Positions 43,312 to 56,614 of a DNA stretch of 64,000 nucleotides are shown here, piece after piece. This stretch comes from Pseudoxanthomonas dokdonensis. Lineage in GTDB: Bacteria > Pseudomonadota > Gammaproteobacteria > Xanthomonadales > Xanthomonadaceae. Numbering within the stretch: position 1 is the stretch's first letter; each line of letters opens with the position of its first letter. A model generated the notes under the pieces. That model was not told the DNA's origin, made no database searches, and worked only from the letters and a program-made list of their open reading frames with translations. A program made the translations under genes and the position numbers. Where the stretch lies: assembly GCF_001431405.1 (NCBI RefSeq), contig NZ_LDJL01000011.1:248001-312000 (forward strand), given 5' to 3'.

Positions 43312-45966
43312 TTAGTTTAAGCGTTCTTGCACCCAAGTGGTTACATTCTGGAGCGCGGAAGCAAGGGCGGGCCCATCCTCGCCACCACCCTGGGCGAGAT
43401 CCGGGCGACCGCCGCCCTTGCCGCCAATCTGACCAGCGACATGCGCAATCAGTTCCCCGGCCTTGATCCTGCCTGTTGCACTACCGTTTACCCCGGCCAC
43501 CAGGGCGGCCTTGCCGTCCTGGACGCCGGCCAGCACGATGACCGCATCACCCAGTTGCTGCTTGAGCCTGTCGACCGCATCGCGCAGAGCCTTGGCATCC
43601 AGCCCTTCGATGCGCTGGGCCAGCACGCGGATGCCACCAAGGTCGACGGCAGCGGCTGCCAGATCGGCGGTGGCACCGGATGCGGCCTTGGTTTTCAGGG
43701 CCTCGAGCTCGCGTTCAAGCCGCTTCTGGCGATCATTGAGGGCGCGGACTTTCTCGACCAGTTCCAGCGGATTACCACCGACGATCTGCGCGGCCTGCTG
43801 CAGCTGCTGTTCCTCGCGGTCCACCCAGTCCAGCGCTCCCTGCCCGGTGACCGCCTCGATGCGGCGGACGCCGGCGGAAACACCGCCTTCGCTGACAATC
43901 TTGAACAGGCCGATATCGCCGGTACGGGCGACATGGGTGCCGCCACACAACTCGGTCGAATAACCGCCCATCTTCAGCACCCGCACCCGCTCGCCGTATT
44001 TTTCACCGAACAGGGCCATCGCACCGAAGTCGAGTGCCTCCTGCATGCCCATGTGATGGACTTCGGCGGCGTGGTTGGCGCGGATCTGGGCATTTACCTG
44101 GCGTTCTACTTCGGCCAGCTCCGCAGCGCTCATCGGCTGGAAATGCGAGAAATCGAAGCGCAGTTTGTCCGGCGCCACCAGCGAGCCCTTCTGCTGGACA
44201 TGGCTACCGAGCAATTCGCGCAGTGCCGCGTGCAACAGGTGGGTGGCGGAATGATTGAGGATGGTTGATGCGCGACGCTGGCCATCAACCTCGGCACTGA
44301 CGACATCGCCGAGCGCAAGCCGACCCTTGCCGACCGTGCCGAGATGCCCGTGGAACTGGCCGGCGAACTTGAGGGTGTCATCGACCTGCAGCTGCATCGC
44401 GCCGTTGTGCAGGGTACCGGCATCGCCGACCTGGCCACCGGACTCGGCATAGAACGGACTGCGATCGAGGAACACGACGACTTCCTCGCCAGCATCGGCA
44501 TGTTCCACCGGTCGCCCATCCCTCAGCAGCGCCACCACCTTCAGCTCGTCCGCTTGCAGGCCGTCATAGCCAAGGAAATCGGTCGGCGACATCTTTGCGA
44601 CCAGATCGGCAGGCAAGCCGGCACTGGACGCGAACTTGCCGGCGGCGCGCGCGGTTTCGCGCTGCTGCTGCATGGCCGCATCGAAGCCGTCCATGTCGAC
44701 CGACAGTCCACGCTCGCGGGCGATATCGGCGGTCAGGTCAACCGGGAATCCATAGGTGTCATACAAGCGGAAGGCATCGGCGCCAGGAATCACCGACTGC
44801 GATCGCGCCGCCACTTCGTCGAAAATGCGCATGCCCGAGTCCAGCGTTTCGGCGAAGCGTTCTTCCTCGGCCTTCAACGCGCGCTCGACCAGTTCCTGGG
44901 CAGCAGTGAGTTCAGCATAGGCACCGCCCATCAACTGCACCAGCACCGGCACCATCTTGTGGAAAAACGGCTGGCGCACGCCAAGCATCCAGCCATGACG
45001 CAGGGCGCGGCGGATGATCCGGCGCAACACATAGCCACGGCCTTCGTTGGAGGGCAGCACGCCATCGACAATCAGGAACGAGCAGGCGCGGATGTGATCG
45101 GCAATCACCCGCAGCGACTTGTTCTCCAGATCAGCGGTGCCGGTCAGCTCGGCCGCATGCTTGATCAGGGTCTGGAACAGATCGATTTCATAATTGGTGT
45201 GCACGTTCTGCAGGATCGCCGCCAGCCGCTCCAGGCCCATGCCGGTATCGACGCAGGGCGCCGGCAACGGCTGCAGGCTGCCATCGGGCTGGCGATCAAA
45301 CTGCATGAACACCAGATTCCAGATCTCGATGAAGCGATCACCGTCTTCATCAGGCGAACCCGGCGGACCGCCGGCGATATGGTCACCGTGGTCGTAGAAA
45401 ATCTCGGTGCAGGGACCGCAGGGGCCGGTGTCGGCCATCTGCCAGAAGTTATCCGATGCGAACGGTGCGCCTTTGTTGTCGCCGATACGGACGATGCGCT
45501 CGGCTGGCACGCCAATCATCTTGTGCCACAGGTCATAGGCTTCGTCATCGGTGTGATAGATGGTGACCAGCAACCGTTCGGCGGGCAGCTTCCAGACCTG
45601 GGTCAGCAGTTCCCAGGCCCAGGCGATGGCTTCCTTCTTGAAATAGTCGCCGAACGACCAGTTGCCGAGCATCTCGAAAAAGGTGTGGTGGCGTGCGGTA
45701 TAGCCGACTGAATCCAGATCGTTGTGCTTGCCGCCCGCCCGCAGGCAGCGCTGCACGTCGGCTGCTCTCACATAGCTGCGCTTTTCCGCGCCAAGGAACA
45801 CGTCCTTGAATTGCACCATGCCCGAGTTGGTGAACAGCAGGGTCGGGTCGTTGCCTGGGACCAGCGAGGCTGACGGCACCACCGTGTGGCCCTTGCCGCG
45901 GAAGAACTCGAGGAAGTCGTTACGAATCTGCTGGGTGCTGAGGGGTGTGGCGCGGGGGCTGGTCAT
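43312..45966 (-). CDS. alaS: Alanyl-tRNA synthetase
   Basis: An 884-residue class II synthetase; ATG 45966 gives the usual start [22 protein letters not shown]. The catalytic domain includes [16 protein letters not shown] and [20 protein letters not shown]; the editing domain has [12 protein letters not shown] and the CGGTHV zinc-site motif; the C-terminal DHHA1-like domain ends with [15 protein letters not shown]. It charges tRNA-Ala in the cytoplasm and clears mischarged Ser/Gly. It lies downstream of recX in the conserved recA-recX-alaS-csrA order. Confidence 0.98.
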   Translation of the reverse strand: MTSPRATPLSTQQIRNDFLEFFRGKGHTVVPSASLVPGNDPTLLFTNSGMVQFKDVFLGAEKRSYVRAADVQRCLRAGGKHNDLDSVGYTARHHTFFEMLGNWSFGDYFKKEAIAWAWELLTQVWKLPAERLLVTIYHTDDEAYDLWHKMIGVPAERIVRIGDNKGAPFASDNFWQMADTGPCGPCTEIFYDHGDHIAGGPPGSPDEDGDRFIEIWNLVFMQFDRQPDGSLQPLPAPCVDTGMGLERLAAILQNVHTNYEIDLFQTLIKHAAELTGTADLENKSLRVIADHIRACSFLIVDGVLPSNEGRGYVLRRIIRRALRHGWMLGVRQPFFHKMVPVLVQLMGGAYAELTAAQELVERALKAEEERFAETLDSGMRIFDEVAARSQSVIPGADAFRLYDTYGFPVDLTADIARERGLSVDMDGFDAAMQQQRETARAAGKFASSAGLPADLVAKMSPTDFLGYDGLQADELKVVALLRDGRPVEHADAGEEVVVFLDRSPFYAESGGQVGDAGTLHNGAMQLQVDDTLKFAGQFHGHLGTVGKGRLALGDVVSAEVDGQRRASTILNHSATHLLHAALRELLGSHVQQKGSLVAPDKLRFDFSHFQPMSAAELAEVERQVNAQIRANHAAEVHHMGMQEALDFGAMALFGEKYGERVRVLKMGGYSTELCGGTHVARTGDIGLFKIVSEGGVSAGVRRIEAVTGQGALDWVDREEQQLQQAAQIVGGNPLELVEKVRALNDRQKRLERELEALKTKAASGATADLAAAAVDLGGIRVLAQRIEGLDAKALRDAVDRLKQQLGDAVIVLAGVQDGKAALVAGVNGSATGRIKAGELIAHVAGQIGGKGGGRPDLAQGGGEDGPALASALQNVTTWVQERLN

Positions 45967-46074
45967 AACTCTGGCATGGGCTGGAGGGGGCGCAGCCGAC
46001 GACTGCGTACCCACCACATGCGGACACAGCACCGGACTGACAACCAATGCTCTAGATTAACAGGCCGGAGCCGT

Positions 46075-46632
46075 TCAGTCCTCCGCCCCAAGCCGGGTCG
46101 CCCGCTGGATGGCATCGCCTTCGAATCCGCGCCGGAACAGCAGGTCGGCGGCTTTGCGCCGCTGCGCCAGGCTTTGCAAGCCGGCCGGACCGAAACGGCG
46201 GCGGACGAGGTCGCACGCCGTTTCGGTCCAGTCGCCATCAAACCCATCCATTGCTTCGCTGATCAGGTCGGCCTCGAGCCCCTGTTGCGACAGCTCGGCG
46301 CGGATCCGCCGTGGTCCGTAGCCGCCGCTGACCCGGCTGCGGACAACCAGCTCGGCGTAGCGGCGGTCGTCCTGCCAGCCCTCCCCGGCCAGACGCTCGA
46401 CCACGGCCTCGGCTTCGGCCGCTTCGACGCCTCGTTCGACCAGTTTGCGGGCCAACTCGCGGCGCGAATGCTCGCGCCGGGTCAACAGCGCCAATGCCCG
46501 TTGCAGCGGTGTCAGCGGCTGGCGGCCACGTTTGCCTTCAGCCGCGGGTGATGACGGTGACGACCCATCCTCGCCATCTTCATGGGCATCCTGCCCCACC
46601 GTATTCCGCCGCTTATGGCCCCAGCCGCTCAT
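46075..46632 (-). CDS. recX: Regulatory protein RecX
   Basis: A 185-residue protein of the RecX family, with three-helix repeats ([62 protein letters not shown]). A Ser/Gly/acidic extension of about 35 residues precedes the domain. RecX binds RecA filaments and limits their activity. It starts 17 bases after recA and is almost certainly in the same transcript. Confidence 0.95.
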   Translation of the reverse strand: MSGWGHKRRNTVGQDAHEDGEDGSSPSSPAAEGKRGRQPLTPLQRALALLTRREHSRRELARKLVERGVEAAEAEAVVERLAGEGWQDDRRYAELVVRSRVSGGYGPRRIRAELSQQGLEADLISEAMDGFDGDWTETACDLVRRRFGPAGLQSLAQRRKAADLLFRRGFEGDAIQRATRLGAED

Positions 46633-46649
46633 TGCCCTACGCCAACGAC

Positions 46650-47687
46650 TTACTCGTCGTCGGCTTCGTCACCAGCCGAATCATCGGCGACGACGACCGG
46701 TTGCAGGCGTTCGCGCAGTTCGGCCTCCAGACGCGCGGCAATCTGCGGGTTCTCACGCAGGAAGGTACGGGCGTTGTCCTTGCCCTGACCGATGCGTTCC
46801 TCACCGTAGCTGTACCAGGCACCGGCCTTGTCGACCAGCTTGGCTTCCACGCCCAGCTCGATCAGTTCACCTTCGCGGCTGATGCCTTCGCCGTACAGGA
46901 TTTCGGTGACGATCTGCTTGAACGGAGGCGCCAGCTTGTTCTTGACCACCTTGATCTTGGTCTGGTTGCCGATGATCTCGTCGCCCTTCTTGATCGCACC
47001 GATGCGGCGGATGTCCAGGCGTACCGAGGCATAGAACTTGAGTGCATTGCCGCCGGTGGTCACTTCCGGGCTCTGGCCCGGCATCATCGCGCCGATCTTC
47101 ATGCGCAGCTGGTTGATGAAAATCACCGTAGTGTTGGAGCGCTTGATGTTACCGGTCAGCTTGCGCAGCGCCTGGCTCATCAGGCGTGCCTGCAGGCCCG
47201 GCAACTGGTCGCCCATCTCGCCTTCGATTTCCGCCTTGGGGGTCAGTGCCGCGACCGAATCGACCACCACGATGTCGACCGAGCCCGAGCGCACCAGCAT
47301 GTCGGAGATCTCCAGCGCCTGTTCGCCGGTGTCCGGCTGCGACAGCAGCAGGTCGTCGACGTTGACGCCCAGACGGGCGGCATAGATCGGGTCGAGCGCA
47401 TGCTCGGCGTCGATGAAGGCAGCGGTGCCGCCCTGCTTCTGGCACTGGGCAATCGCCTGCAGGGTCAGGGTGGTCTTGCCGGATGACTCCGGCCCGTAGA
47501 TTTCCACCACTCGTCCGCGCGGCAGGCCGCCTATGCCCAGGGCGTTGTCCAGCATCAGCGAACCGGTGGGAATGATCTCGATCGGTTCGATGACCCGGTC
47601 ACCCATGCGCATGACCGAGCCTTTGCCGAACTGGCGCTCAATCTGGGTCAGGGCCACGGAAAGGGCGCGCTTCTTGTTCTCGTCCAT
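46650..47687 (-). CDS. recA: Recombinase RecA
   Basis: 345 residues; ATG 47687 has GAGGAA seven bases upstream. Walker A is GPESSGKT, Walker [13 protein letters not shown], the L1 loop region [24 protein letters not shown] and the L2 region [21 protein letters not shown]. The tail is acidic ([11 protein letters not shown]). It catalyses strand exchange and promotes LexA self-cleavage. No perfect LexA box was seen in the 180 bases before it, only a TTAG half-site near 47732, so part of the SOS control may come from read-through from lexA. Confidence 0.99.
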   Translation of the reverse strand: MDENKKRALSVALTQIERQFGKGSVMRMGDRVIEPIEIIPTGSLMLDNALGIGGLPRGRVVEIYGPESSGKTTLTLQAIAQCQKQGGTAAFIDAEHALDPIYAARLGVNVDDLLLSQPDTGEQALEISDMLVRSGSVDIVVVDSVAALTPKAEIEGEMGDQLPGLQARLMSQALRKLTGNIKRSNTTVIFINQLRMKIGAMMPGQSPEVTTGGNALKFYASVRLDIRRIGAIKKGDEIIGNQTKIKVVKNKLAPPFKQIVTEILYGEGISREGELIELGVEAKLVDKAGAWYSYGEERIGQGKDNARTFLRENPQIAARLEAELRERLQPVVVADDSAGDEADDE

Positions 47688-47867
47688 CGTCAGTTCCTCA
47701 AAGGTTCGAATCGGTTGATGCAAAGACTAATCAGGGTCAATCGCACGGGCTGCGACAACACGGCCCGGAGATGAATCATGCAAGCGTCGGGGCGCGGCGA
47801 CCATCGGAGATCATCCCGGTGCGGCTCGGATAAAACCACCTTGTGCGTGGGCAATTCCGCAGTTGGT

Positions 47868-48509
47868 TCATCGGTTCGGCCTCACCAGCCCGCAATACAG
47901 TCCTTCGATTGCGAAGTCCTGGTCAGGCAGCACTTCAATCGGCGAATAGTCGGGATTGCGCGGCAGCAGGCGGATCCGGTCCTTGCCGATCTTCAGCAGC
48001 TTGACGGTGATTTCCTCATCGATGCGGGCGACCACGATCTGGCCCGAGCGGGCGTCGCGGGTGCGGTGTACGCCAATCAGGTCGCCGTCGAAGATGCCCT
48101 CGTCGCGCATCGAATCACCCATCACCCGCAGCAGGTAGTCTGGCGATGGTGCAAAGAAAGTGCGGTCCAGCATCACGTAATCATCGACACCAGCATCGGC
48201 ACCAATCGGCGCACCGGCCGCGACTCGGCCCAGAATCGGCAGACGCAAGGCGTCATCCTGGTGCGACTGCAGGTCCAGCGCGTGCTGGCTGGGAGCCGGT
48301 GCCTGCAGCAGGCGGATGCCGCGGGCACGGCCGGGAACGCGTTCAATCGCGCCGGCAGCTTCCAGCGCTTCCAAGTGGTACTGCGCGGCGCGGACGCCCT
48401 TGAAGCCCAGCGCGCGCGCGATTTCTGTCTGCGACGGCGGCATGCCTTCGGACTCGAGGCGCTCGGCGATCAGGGCAAGGATGGCTTGCTGGGTATCGGT
48501 CAGGTCCAT
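47868..48509 (-). CDS. lexA: SOS repressor LexA
   Basis: A 213-residue protein with an N-terminal winged helix (SQTEIARALGFKGVRAAQYHLEAL) and a C-terminal S24 peptidase domain. The self-cleavage site is Ala98-Gly99 (RVAAGAP), with Ser133 (GDSM) and Lys170 (ITVKL) as the catalytic dyad. The start codon is only two bases from the LexA operator, so there is no space for a ribosome site (see the promoter entry). It belongs to the xanthomonad type that recognises TTAG-N6-TACTA-like palindromes. It is followed by recA in the same direction. Confidence 0.98.
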   Translation of the reverse strand: MDLTDTQQAILALIAERLESEGMPPSQTEIARALGFKGVRAAQYHLEALEAAGAIERVPGRARGIRLLQAPAPSQHALDLQSHQDDALRLPILGRVAAGAPIGADAGVDDYVMLDRTFFAPSPDYLLRVMGDSMRDEGIFDGDLIGVHRTRDARSGQIVVARIDEEITVKLLKIGKDRIRLLPRNPDYSPIEVLPDQDFAIEGLYCGLVRPNR

Positions 48510-48511
48510 GC

Positions 48512-48546
48512 TTAGTAGTATTACTACTAACGGATACCGGCCGCAA
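48512..48546 (-). promoter_or_regulatory. lexA promoter with overlapping LexA box
   Basis: The perfect palindrome TTAGTAGTATTACTACTAA (48512-48530; 9-base arms) is the xanthomonad LexA box. On the minus strand it contains TAATAC (48518-48523), which with TTGCGG (48541-48546) at 17-base spacing forms a good sigma-70 promoter. The repressor would cover the -10 box. Transcription would begin at or within a few bases of the lexA start codon, making a leaderless or nearly leaderless mRNA. Confidence 0.85.
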
Positions 48547-48555
48547 GCTTTTTCT

Positions 48556-49053
48556 TCAGTTGATCAGCTCATCCAGCCCGCGCAGCGCGCTGGCCACGGT
48601 CTGGCGCCGCACCGCGTCGCGGTCGCCATCGAAATGGAACACCTGCGCACGTGCATAGCCGCCGCGGCGCTTCCAGCCAATCCAGACCGTGCCGACTGGC
48701 TTGTCTTCGCTGCCGCCCCCCGGTCCGGCGATGCCGGTGACCGCCACCGCCACGGTCGCGCCGGAATTGACCAGCGCACCCGACACCATCTCGATCACGG
48801 TTTCACGGCTGACCGCGCCGTGGGTTTCCAGCGTCTGTGGCTGTACCCCCAGCAGCGCCTGCTTGGCCTCATAACTGTAAGCGGCCATGCCGCAGTCGAA
48901 CCACTCCGAGGATCCGGCGATGTCGGTCAGCGACTTGGCGATCCAGCCACCGGTGCAGCTTTCGGCGGTCACCACGTAGTCGCGGTTGTCTTTCAAACGC
49001 TGGCCCAGGGCCTGGGCCAGTTCGCGCAATTGCTTGTCGTCGGGAATTGCCAT
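48556..49053 (-). CDS. pncC: Nicotinamide-nucleotide amidohydrolase, PncC/CinA C-terminal family
   Basis: A 165-residue protein consisting only of the CinA C-terminal (PncC) domain: VVTAESCTGGWIAKSLTDIAGSS, YSYEAKQALLGV, AVSRETVIEM and AVTGIAGPGGGSEDKPVGTVWIG are all hallmark motifs. The enzyme deamidates NMN to nicotinate mononucleotide in NAD recycling. It lies upstream of lexA in the same direction, with a 46-base gap holding the lexA promoter, and is divergent from mutS. It was formerly annotated as CinA, a competence/damage-inducible protein. Confidence 0.95.
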   Translation of the reverse strand: MAIPDDKQLRELAQALGQRLKDNRDYVVTAESCTGGWIAKSLTDIAGSSEWFDCGMAAYSYEAKQALLGVQPQTLETHGAVSRETVIEMVSGALVNSGATVAVAVTGIAGPGGGSEDKPVGTVWIGWKRRGGYARAQVFHFDGDRDAVRRQTVASALRGLDELIN

Positions 49054-49233
49054 TTGCTTTCAACGTGAGGACTCAGCCGTTTGTAGCTCAAATTGGCGGT
49101 GCTGTCTTGTCCGAGCTGCCGCGCGACGGCGGTTGCCTGCGCGCCGGCCCAACGATCCGGCCTTTCCACTAGAATCCAAACCCCTGGCCCAGCCGTCAGC
49201 GGCCACCATCACGATCGCCAAGCGCAAGGATTT

Positions 49234-51819
49234 ATGAGCGGCAGCAAAGCAGACCACACTCCGTTGATGAAGCAGTTTTTCGCCGCCAAGGCCGAATATC
49301 CGGATCTGCTGCTGTTCTTCCGCATGGGTGATTTCTACGAGTTGTTCTATGACGACGCGCGCAAGGCGGCGCGGTTGCTGGATATCACCCTGACCCAGCG
49401 CGGCAACTCGGCCGGGGCGCCGATTCCGATGGCCGGTGTTCCGCACCATGCCTACGAAAGTTACCTGGCGCGGCTGGTGGCGCTGGGCGAATCGGTGGCG
49501 ATCTGCGAGCAGATTGGCGACCCGGCGCAGGCCAAGGGGCTGGTCGAGCGCAAGGTAGTGCGGGTCATCACCCCCGGTACGGTCACCGATGAAGCACTGC
49601 TCAGCGAGCGACGCGACACGCTGCTGATGGCGGTTTCGCGCAATCGAGGCGGTTATGGGCTGGCCTGGGCGGATCTGGCCGGTGGCCGTTTCCTGGTCAA
49701 CCAGGTCGAAGGCGACGACGCGCTGGAGGCGGAACTGGCGCGACTGGAACCGGCCGAACTGCTGCTGCCGGATGAAGATGGCTGGCCGGGGTTTCTGCAG
49801 CAGCGGCATGGGGTTCGCCTGCGCGCACCGTGGTTGTTCGATGCCGACAGCGGCCGCCGCCAATTGCTGCAGTTTTTCGGCCTGCACGACCTCAACGGCT
49901 TTGGCCTGGAGCAGCAGCCACTGGCGATCGCCGCTGCTGGCGCATTGCTGGGCTACGTCGAGGAAACCCAGCGCCAGCGGCTGCCGCATCTGACCGCGAT
50001 AACCTTCGAATCGGCCGACGACGCCATCGCCATGAATGCGGCCACCCGTCGCCATCTGGAACTGGACAGCCGGGTTGATGGTGATCATCGGCACACCCTG
50101 CTCGGCGTGCTCGATTCGACCGTCAGCCCGATGGGTGGGCGGTTGTTGCGGCGTTGGCTGCACCGTCCGCTGCGTGATCAGCAGGTGCTAGGTGAACGTC
50201 ATCTGGCGGTGTCGACGTTGATCGACAGCGCCGCGGCTGACAGCTTGCGGGAATCGTTCCGCGCGCTCGGCGACATCGAGCGCATCCTGACCCGGATCGC
50301 GCTGCGCTCGGCGCGCCCACGGGATCTGTCGACCCTGCGCGATGGACTGGCACTGCTGCCGCAGATCCGCCAGCAACTGCAACCGTTATCCTCCCCACGC
50401 CTGCTGCAATTACATGATGCACTGGGCCAGCACGACGATTGCACCGCCCTGCTGCAGCGCGCGGTCGCGACCCAGCCGCCGCTCAAGCTCAGCGATGGCG
50501 GGGTGCTGGCCGACGGCTTTGATGGCGAACTCGACGAGCTGCGCCAGCTCAGTACCCACGCCGACCAGTTCCTGCTGGATCTGGAACAGCGCGAACGCGC
50601 CAGCAGCGGCATCGCCACCCTCAAGGTCGGCTACAACCGCGTCCACGGCTATTACATCGAAATCAGCAAGGGCCAGTCGGACAAGGCGCCGGTGCATTAC
50701 ACCCGCCGGCAGACACTGACCAATGCCGAGCGCTACATCACCGAAGAGCTGAAGGGATTCGAAGACAAGGTACTGTCGGCGCGCGAGCGCTCACTGGGCC
50801 GCGAAAAGCAGCTGTACGAACAATTGCTGGATACATTGCAGGCGCATCTGCCCGGCCTCAAGCAATGCGCGCATGCCTTGAGCGAGCTGGACGTGCTGGC
50901 CGCTTTCGGCGAACGCGCGCAGGCGCTGGACTGGGTTCGCCCGGTCCTGCAGGCAACGCCCGGACTGCGCATTGAACGTGGCCGCCATCCTGTGGTCGAG
51001 GCGGTACGCGACGAACCGTTTGAACCCAACGACATCGCGCTCGACGAGCAGCGCCGCATGCTGATCATCACCGGCCCCAATATGGGCGGCAAGAGTACCT
51101 ACATGCGGCAGGTGGCGTTGATCGTGTTGTTGGCGCATATCGGCAGTTTCGTGCCGGCCGACGCGGCGGTGCTGGGGCCGGTTGACCGCATCCTGACCCG
51201 CATCGGCGCCGGTGATGATCTGGCCAAGGGCCAGTCAACGTTCATGGTCGAAATGGCCGAAACCAGCTATATCCTGCACAACGCCAGCGGCCAGTCGCTG
51301 GTGTTGATGGATGAAATCGGCCGCGGCACCTCGACCTACGATGGCTTGGCGCTGGCCGATGCAGTAGCCCGGCACCTGGCCGACCACAATCGTTGTTACA
51401 CCTTGTTCGCGACGCACTATTTCGAACTGACCGCGTTGGCGAGCGCTGACAGTGGCATTGCCAACGTGCATCTGGATGCGGTCGAGCACCAGGACCCGCA
51501 ACGCGGCGACACGCTGGTCTTCATGCATGCGGTCAAGGACGGGCCGGCGGATCGCAGCTTTGGCCTGCAAGTGGCGGCCTTGGCGGGCCTGCCCCGCAGC
51601 GCCGTGCAGCAAGCACGGCGACGGTTGGCGGAGCTTGAGCAGCGTGGCAATCAAAGCCAGGCGCGGCAGATGTCGCCGGAAGCGCTGGATGCGCCACAAC
51701 AGCTTGGCCTGTTGCAGGCGCCGAGCGCCGCCCTGGATGCACTGGCGGCGCTCGAACCCGACGATCTCACGCCGAAGCAGGCGCTGGAAGCGCTGTACCG
51801 GCTGAAAGCGCTGCAGTAA
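49234..51819 (+). CDS. mutS: DNA mismatch repair protein MutS
   Basis: 861 residues; ATG 49234 has AAGGA six bases upstream and gives the normal start [31 protein letters not shown], which includes the mismatch-reading Phe-x-Glu. The core domain carries [18 protein letters not shown]. The ATPase has Walker A GPNMGGKS (about 614-621) and Walker B with [12 protein letters not shown] (about 693-704), followed by the [11 protein letters not shown] helix-turn-helix part. It recognises mismatches and starts repair with MutL. The 180-base region between it and the divergent pncC holds no element I could recognise. Confidence 0.99.
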   Translation: MSGSKADHTPLMKQFFAAKAEYPDLLLFFRMGDFYELFYDDARKAARLLDITLTQRGNSAGAPIPMAGVPHHAYESYLARLVALGESVAICEQIGDPAQAKGLVERKVVRVITPGTVTDEALLSERRDTLLMAVSRNRGGYGLAWADLAGGRFLVNQVEGDDALEAELARLEPAELLLPDEDGWPGFLQQRHGVRLRAPWLFDADSGRRQLLQFFGLHDLNGFGLEQQPLAIAAAGALLGYVEETQRQRLPHLTAITFESADDAIAMNAATRRHLELDSRVDGDHRHTLLGVLDSTVSPMGGRLLRRWLHRPLRDQQVLGERHLAVSTLIDSAAADSLRESFRALGDIERILTRIALRSARPRDLSTLRDGLALLPQIRQQLQPLSSPRLLQLHDALGQHDDCTALLQRAVATQPPLKLSDGGVLADGFDGELDELRQLSTHADQFLLDLEQRERASSGIATLKVGYNRVHGYYIEISKGQSDKAPVHYTRRQTLTNAERYITEELKGFEDKVLSARERSLGREKQLYEQLLDTLQAHLPGLKQCAHALSELDVLAAFGERAQALDWVRPVLQATPGLRIERGRHPVVEAVRDEPFEPNDIALDEQRRMLIITGPNMGGKSTYMRQVALIVLLAHIGSFVPADAAVLGPVDRILTRIGAGDDLAKGQSTFMVEMAETSYILHNASGQSLVLMDEIGRGTSTYDGLALADAVARHLADHNRCYTLFATHYFELTALASADSGIANVHLDAVEHQDPQRGDTLVFMHAVKDGPADRSFGLQVAALAGLPRSAVQQARRRLAELEQRGNQSQARQMSPEALDAPQQLGLLQAPSAALDALAALEPDDLTPKQALEALYRLKALQ

Positions 51820-51852
51820 TCGACAGCATTAACGCAAAGAGCAGTCCGCCAG

Positions 51853-52482
51853 TCAGGCTTTCATGCTCGGATGGGGATGCGCTGGAACCAGTGCATCGTC
51901 GCGTTGGCGCGCGGCCAGCGCCGCCGGACGTTGCGCGTGCCTGGCCACGAACGCTTCAAACGCGGGCCGCCGCGGCAGATGTCCGAATGCCATGTAGTAT
52001 TCGAGAAAGGCGGTCATGTACAGGTCGGCGGTAGTGAACTGATCACCAGCCAGATGGGTCTTGCCCTGCACTGCCTGTTCCAGCGTCAGCAACACGTCTT
52101 CCTCGTTGCCGTAGCCGGCACCGGGCACCAGCGTACCGCCCTGCTTGGCGGTCATCAGCGCCTCCACCGGACCGGCCAGGAACAGCAGCCAGCGATAGTA
52201 GGCGCCGCGCTCCACTGATCCGATGGCCGGTGCCAGTTTCTTTTCCGGTGCCAGTTCGGCCAGGTACATGCAGACGGCGGCGTTCTCGGTTACCACCATA
52301 TCGCCATGGCGAATGGCCGGCACCTTGCCCATCGGGTTGATCGCCAGGTACTCAGGCGACTTCATGTCCGCGCCGTAATCAAGGATGACTTCATCGTAGT
52401 CCAGGCCGGTTTCCTCCAGCATCCAGCGGGTGATGCGGGCGCGGGAAAACGGATGGGTATAGAACGTCAGTGCGTGGCTCAT
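51853..52482 (-). CDS. Glutathione S-transferase family protein
   Basis: A 209-residue protein; ATG 52482 is used because the thioredoxin-like domain starts right there (LTFYTHPFSRARITRWMLEE). Typical GST motifs are NPMGKVPAI (cis-Pro), VVTENAAVCMYLAEL (gamma-glutamyl binding) and an all-helical C-terminal domain with FTTADLYMTAFLEYY. It conjugates glutathione to electrophiles or reduces peroxides; the subclass is not clear, since Ser rather than Tyr is likely at the active site. It is convergent with mutS and lies downstream of the WYL regulator. Confidence 0.9.
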   Translation of the reverse strand: MSHALTFYTHPFSRARITRWMLEETGLDYDEVILDYGADMKSPEYLAINPMGKVPAIRHGDMVVTENAAVCMYLAELAPEKKLAPAIGSVERGAYYRWLLFLAGPVEALMTAKQGGTLVPGAGYGNEEDVLLTLEQAVQGKTHLAGDQFTTADLYMTAFLEYYMAFGHLPRRPAFEAFVARHAQRPAALAARQRDDALVPAHPHPSMKA

Positions 52483-52581
52483 GGCGTCATGCCTGGTTGC
52501 TGAGGAGATCCCAGTGTGCGCAGTGACTGCTGACAACCCGTGTCAGCAGTGTCCAGCCGCAACCGGCAGGGGCCGTTCCGC

Positions 52582-53274
52582 TCAGCGCGCGGGCAGACGC
52601 ACCAGCTGCTGCCGCCAGCGCTGCAGCAACTGGTGGCGCGGCTCGGGGTAAGGGCGGCCGGTGTCCTCCAGGTTCACGACCCGATCGGCACGGAAATGAC
52701 GGAAATCGTTGCGCTTCTCGCACCACGCCGCCAACAGCCGCACATCGGCGAGGAAGGCCATCGCGAACGGCCATATCACCCGCTCGCTGGCACGACCCGC
52801 AGCGTCCTGATACTGCATCCGCAGCGCATGGCCTTCGCGAATCGCCCGCCGCAGCGTCGGCAGCCACGGTTCGGGTTCGACCGGACTCCAGTCCGGGGCG
52901 AACAATCCGCTGGTCTCCACCTGCAGTCGCAACTGCTCGGGCAACACGCTGGTGATCCGCTCCAGCGCGTTGCCGGCTGCCGCCGCCAACCCGGGGTCCG
53001 CGTGCGATGCCACCCAGCGCGTTCCCAGTACCATGGCTTCCAGTTCCTCGACCGAAAACATCATCGGTGGCAGCATGAAACCCGGGCGCAGCTGGTAGCC
53101 CACCCCGGGGTCGCCGATGATGTCCGCGCCCTGCCCGCGCAAGGCGTCGATGTCGCGATACAGCGTGCGCAGGCTGATGCCCAGTTTTTCGGCCAGTTGC
53201 GCCCCGCGCACGGCACGGCGTCGACCGCGCAGGTCATCCAGCAGGCGCAACAGGCGGGTGGCGCGAATGGTCAT
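52582..53274 (-). CDS. YafY-type transcriptional regulator (HTH_11 - WYL)
   Basis: 230 residues from ATG 53274, although the frame is open further upstream. The N-terminal winged helix (RATRLLRLLDDLRGRRRAVRGAQLAEKLGISLRTLYRDIDAL) is typical of HTH_11, and the C-terminal part with ALRMQYQDAAGRASERVIWPFAMAFLADVRLLAAWCEKRNDFRHFRADRV is a WYL ligand-sensing domain. It is transcribed away from katG, sharing a 185-base intergenic region, and towards the GST gene. It probably controls one of these neighbours or itself; the ligand is unknown. Confidence 0.88.
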   Translation of the reverse strand: MTIRATRLLRLLDDLRGRRRAVRGAQLAEKLGISLRTLYRDIDALRGQGADIIGDPGVGYQLRPGFMLPPMMFSVEELEAMVLGTRWVASHADPGLAAAAGNALERITSVLPEQLRLQVETSGLFAPDWSPVEPEPWLPTLRRAIREGHALRMQYQDAAGRASERVIWPFAMAFLADVRLLAAWCEKRNDFRHFRADRVVNLEDTGRPYPEPRHQLLQRWRQQLVRLPAR

Positions 53275-53355
53275 TGCTCGCAGGTCCGGGCAATGACTGC
53301 GGCAGTGCAATGGACAAGCATGGAGTGCAAACAGGCAGCGGGAATTCTTTCCATC

Positions 53356-55703
<2,348 letters not shown>

Positions 55704-55835
55704 TTTTTCCCGGGGCAGCGGCGCTTGTGCCGCTGCTCCTGCAACTGGAAGGTAATCATCAGCCAACATCGCGAAGGTTGTGGAAACGTGCCCGCTCGGC
55801 TGCGCCTGTATGCCTGATGGCCGAAGTCGGACGCC

Positions 55836-55851
55836 GCCGGGCGAGCCCGGC
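55836..55851. repeat. Perfect GC hairpin in the katG/DUF937 intergenic region
   Basis: GCCGGGC-GA-GCCCGGC is a perfect 7-base stem with a two-base loop. Together with a second hairpin at 55715-55736 (GCAGCGGC / GCCGCTGC) it fills part of the 241-base region between katG and the DUF937 gene. Neither is followed by a T run. They could be REP-like elements or mRNA ends. Confidence 0.5.
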
Positions 55852-55944
55852 TCCAACCAACCCCATGCGCCCGGTTAACGATAAGTGCGGGTTTGCCCGG
55901 CTACCATGCGCGCACGCATTCCGCGCTTTGCCAAGGATCCGAGC

Positions 55945-56559
55945 ATGAACAACAACGCCTCGATGGTGGACGACCTGATGCAGCAACTGCAGGGCGCGCC
56001 ACTGCAGCAATTGTCCCGGCAGCTGGGTATCGATCCCGCCCAGGCCAGCCAGGCAGTGGGCGCCGCCTTGCCAATGATGATGGGCGCGCTGGGCCGCAAT
56101 GCAGCGCAACCACAAGGCGCCGACTCGTTGTTTGCTGCCCTGCAGAACAACCACAGTGGCCTGGATATCGGCAGCGTGCTGGGTGCGGTGATGGGCACCG
56201 GCACGTCGCCGCAGACCGATGGCGCCGGCATTCTTGGCCATATCTTTGGCGGCGCCCAGCCGCGTGCCGAGGCCGGTCTCGGCCAGGCCACCGGCATCGG
56301 CAACCAGACCGCCAGCCAACTGATGAAGATGCTGGCCCCGATCGTGATGGCTTATCTGGCCAAGCGGATGTTTTCGGGTGGCCAGGCCGACCCGGCGCAA
56401 CTGGGACAGGCGCTGGGACAAGAACAACAGCAGATTACCCAGCAGGCCGGTATCGGCGGCAATCTGCTGGGCGCGGTGTTCGATCAGGATGGCGACGGCC
56501 AGCTCGGCATGAGCGACCTGATGAGTCTGGGTAGCAAGTTCCTCGGCGGCGGTCGCTGA
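55945..56559 (+). CDS. DUF937 (YidB-like) protein
   Basis: A 204-residue protein; ATG 55945 has AAGGA seven bases upstream. It shows the DUF937 layout: helical N-terminus SMVDDLMQQLQGAPLQQLSRQLGIDPAQASQAVGAALPMMMGAL, Gly/Gln-rich middle and a hydrophobic helix MLAPIVMAYLAKRMF. Near the C-terminus VFDQDGDGQLGMSDL looks like a calcium-binding EF-hand-type loop. The function of the family is not established. No operon partner is evident; the MFS gene is convergent. Confidence 0.8.
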   Translation: MNNNASMVDDLMQQLQGAPLQQLSRQLGIDPAQASQAVGAALPMMMGALGRNAAQPQGADSLFAALQNNHSGLDIGSVLGAVMGTGTSPQTDGAGILGHIFGGAQPRAEAGLGQATGIGNQTASQLMKMLAPIVMAYLAKRMFSGGQADPAQLGQALGQEQQQITQQAGIGGNLLGAVFDQDGDGQLGMSDLMSLGSKFLGGGR

Positions 56560-56614
56560 GCGCAGCGCAGGATGTTGCCGCGCGGCCAATCCGTCGCGTG
56601 GCAACCGCAGCCGG

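Noticed and set aside
47688-47867. Separate LexA box for recA
   Set aside because: Only a TTAG half-site near 47732 is visible; the second half does not match.
55715-55736. GC hairpin after katG as a terminator
   Set aside because: The stem is good (GCAGCGGC / GCCGCTGC), but no T run follows on either strand, so it was not listed as a terminator.
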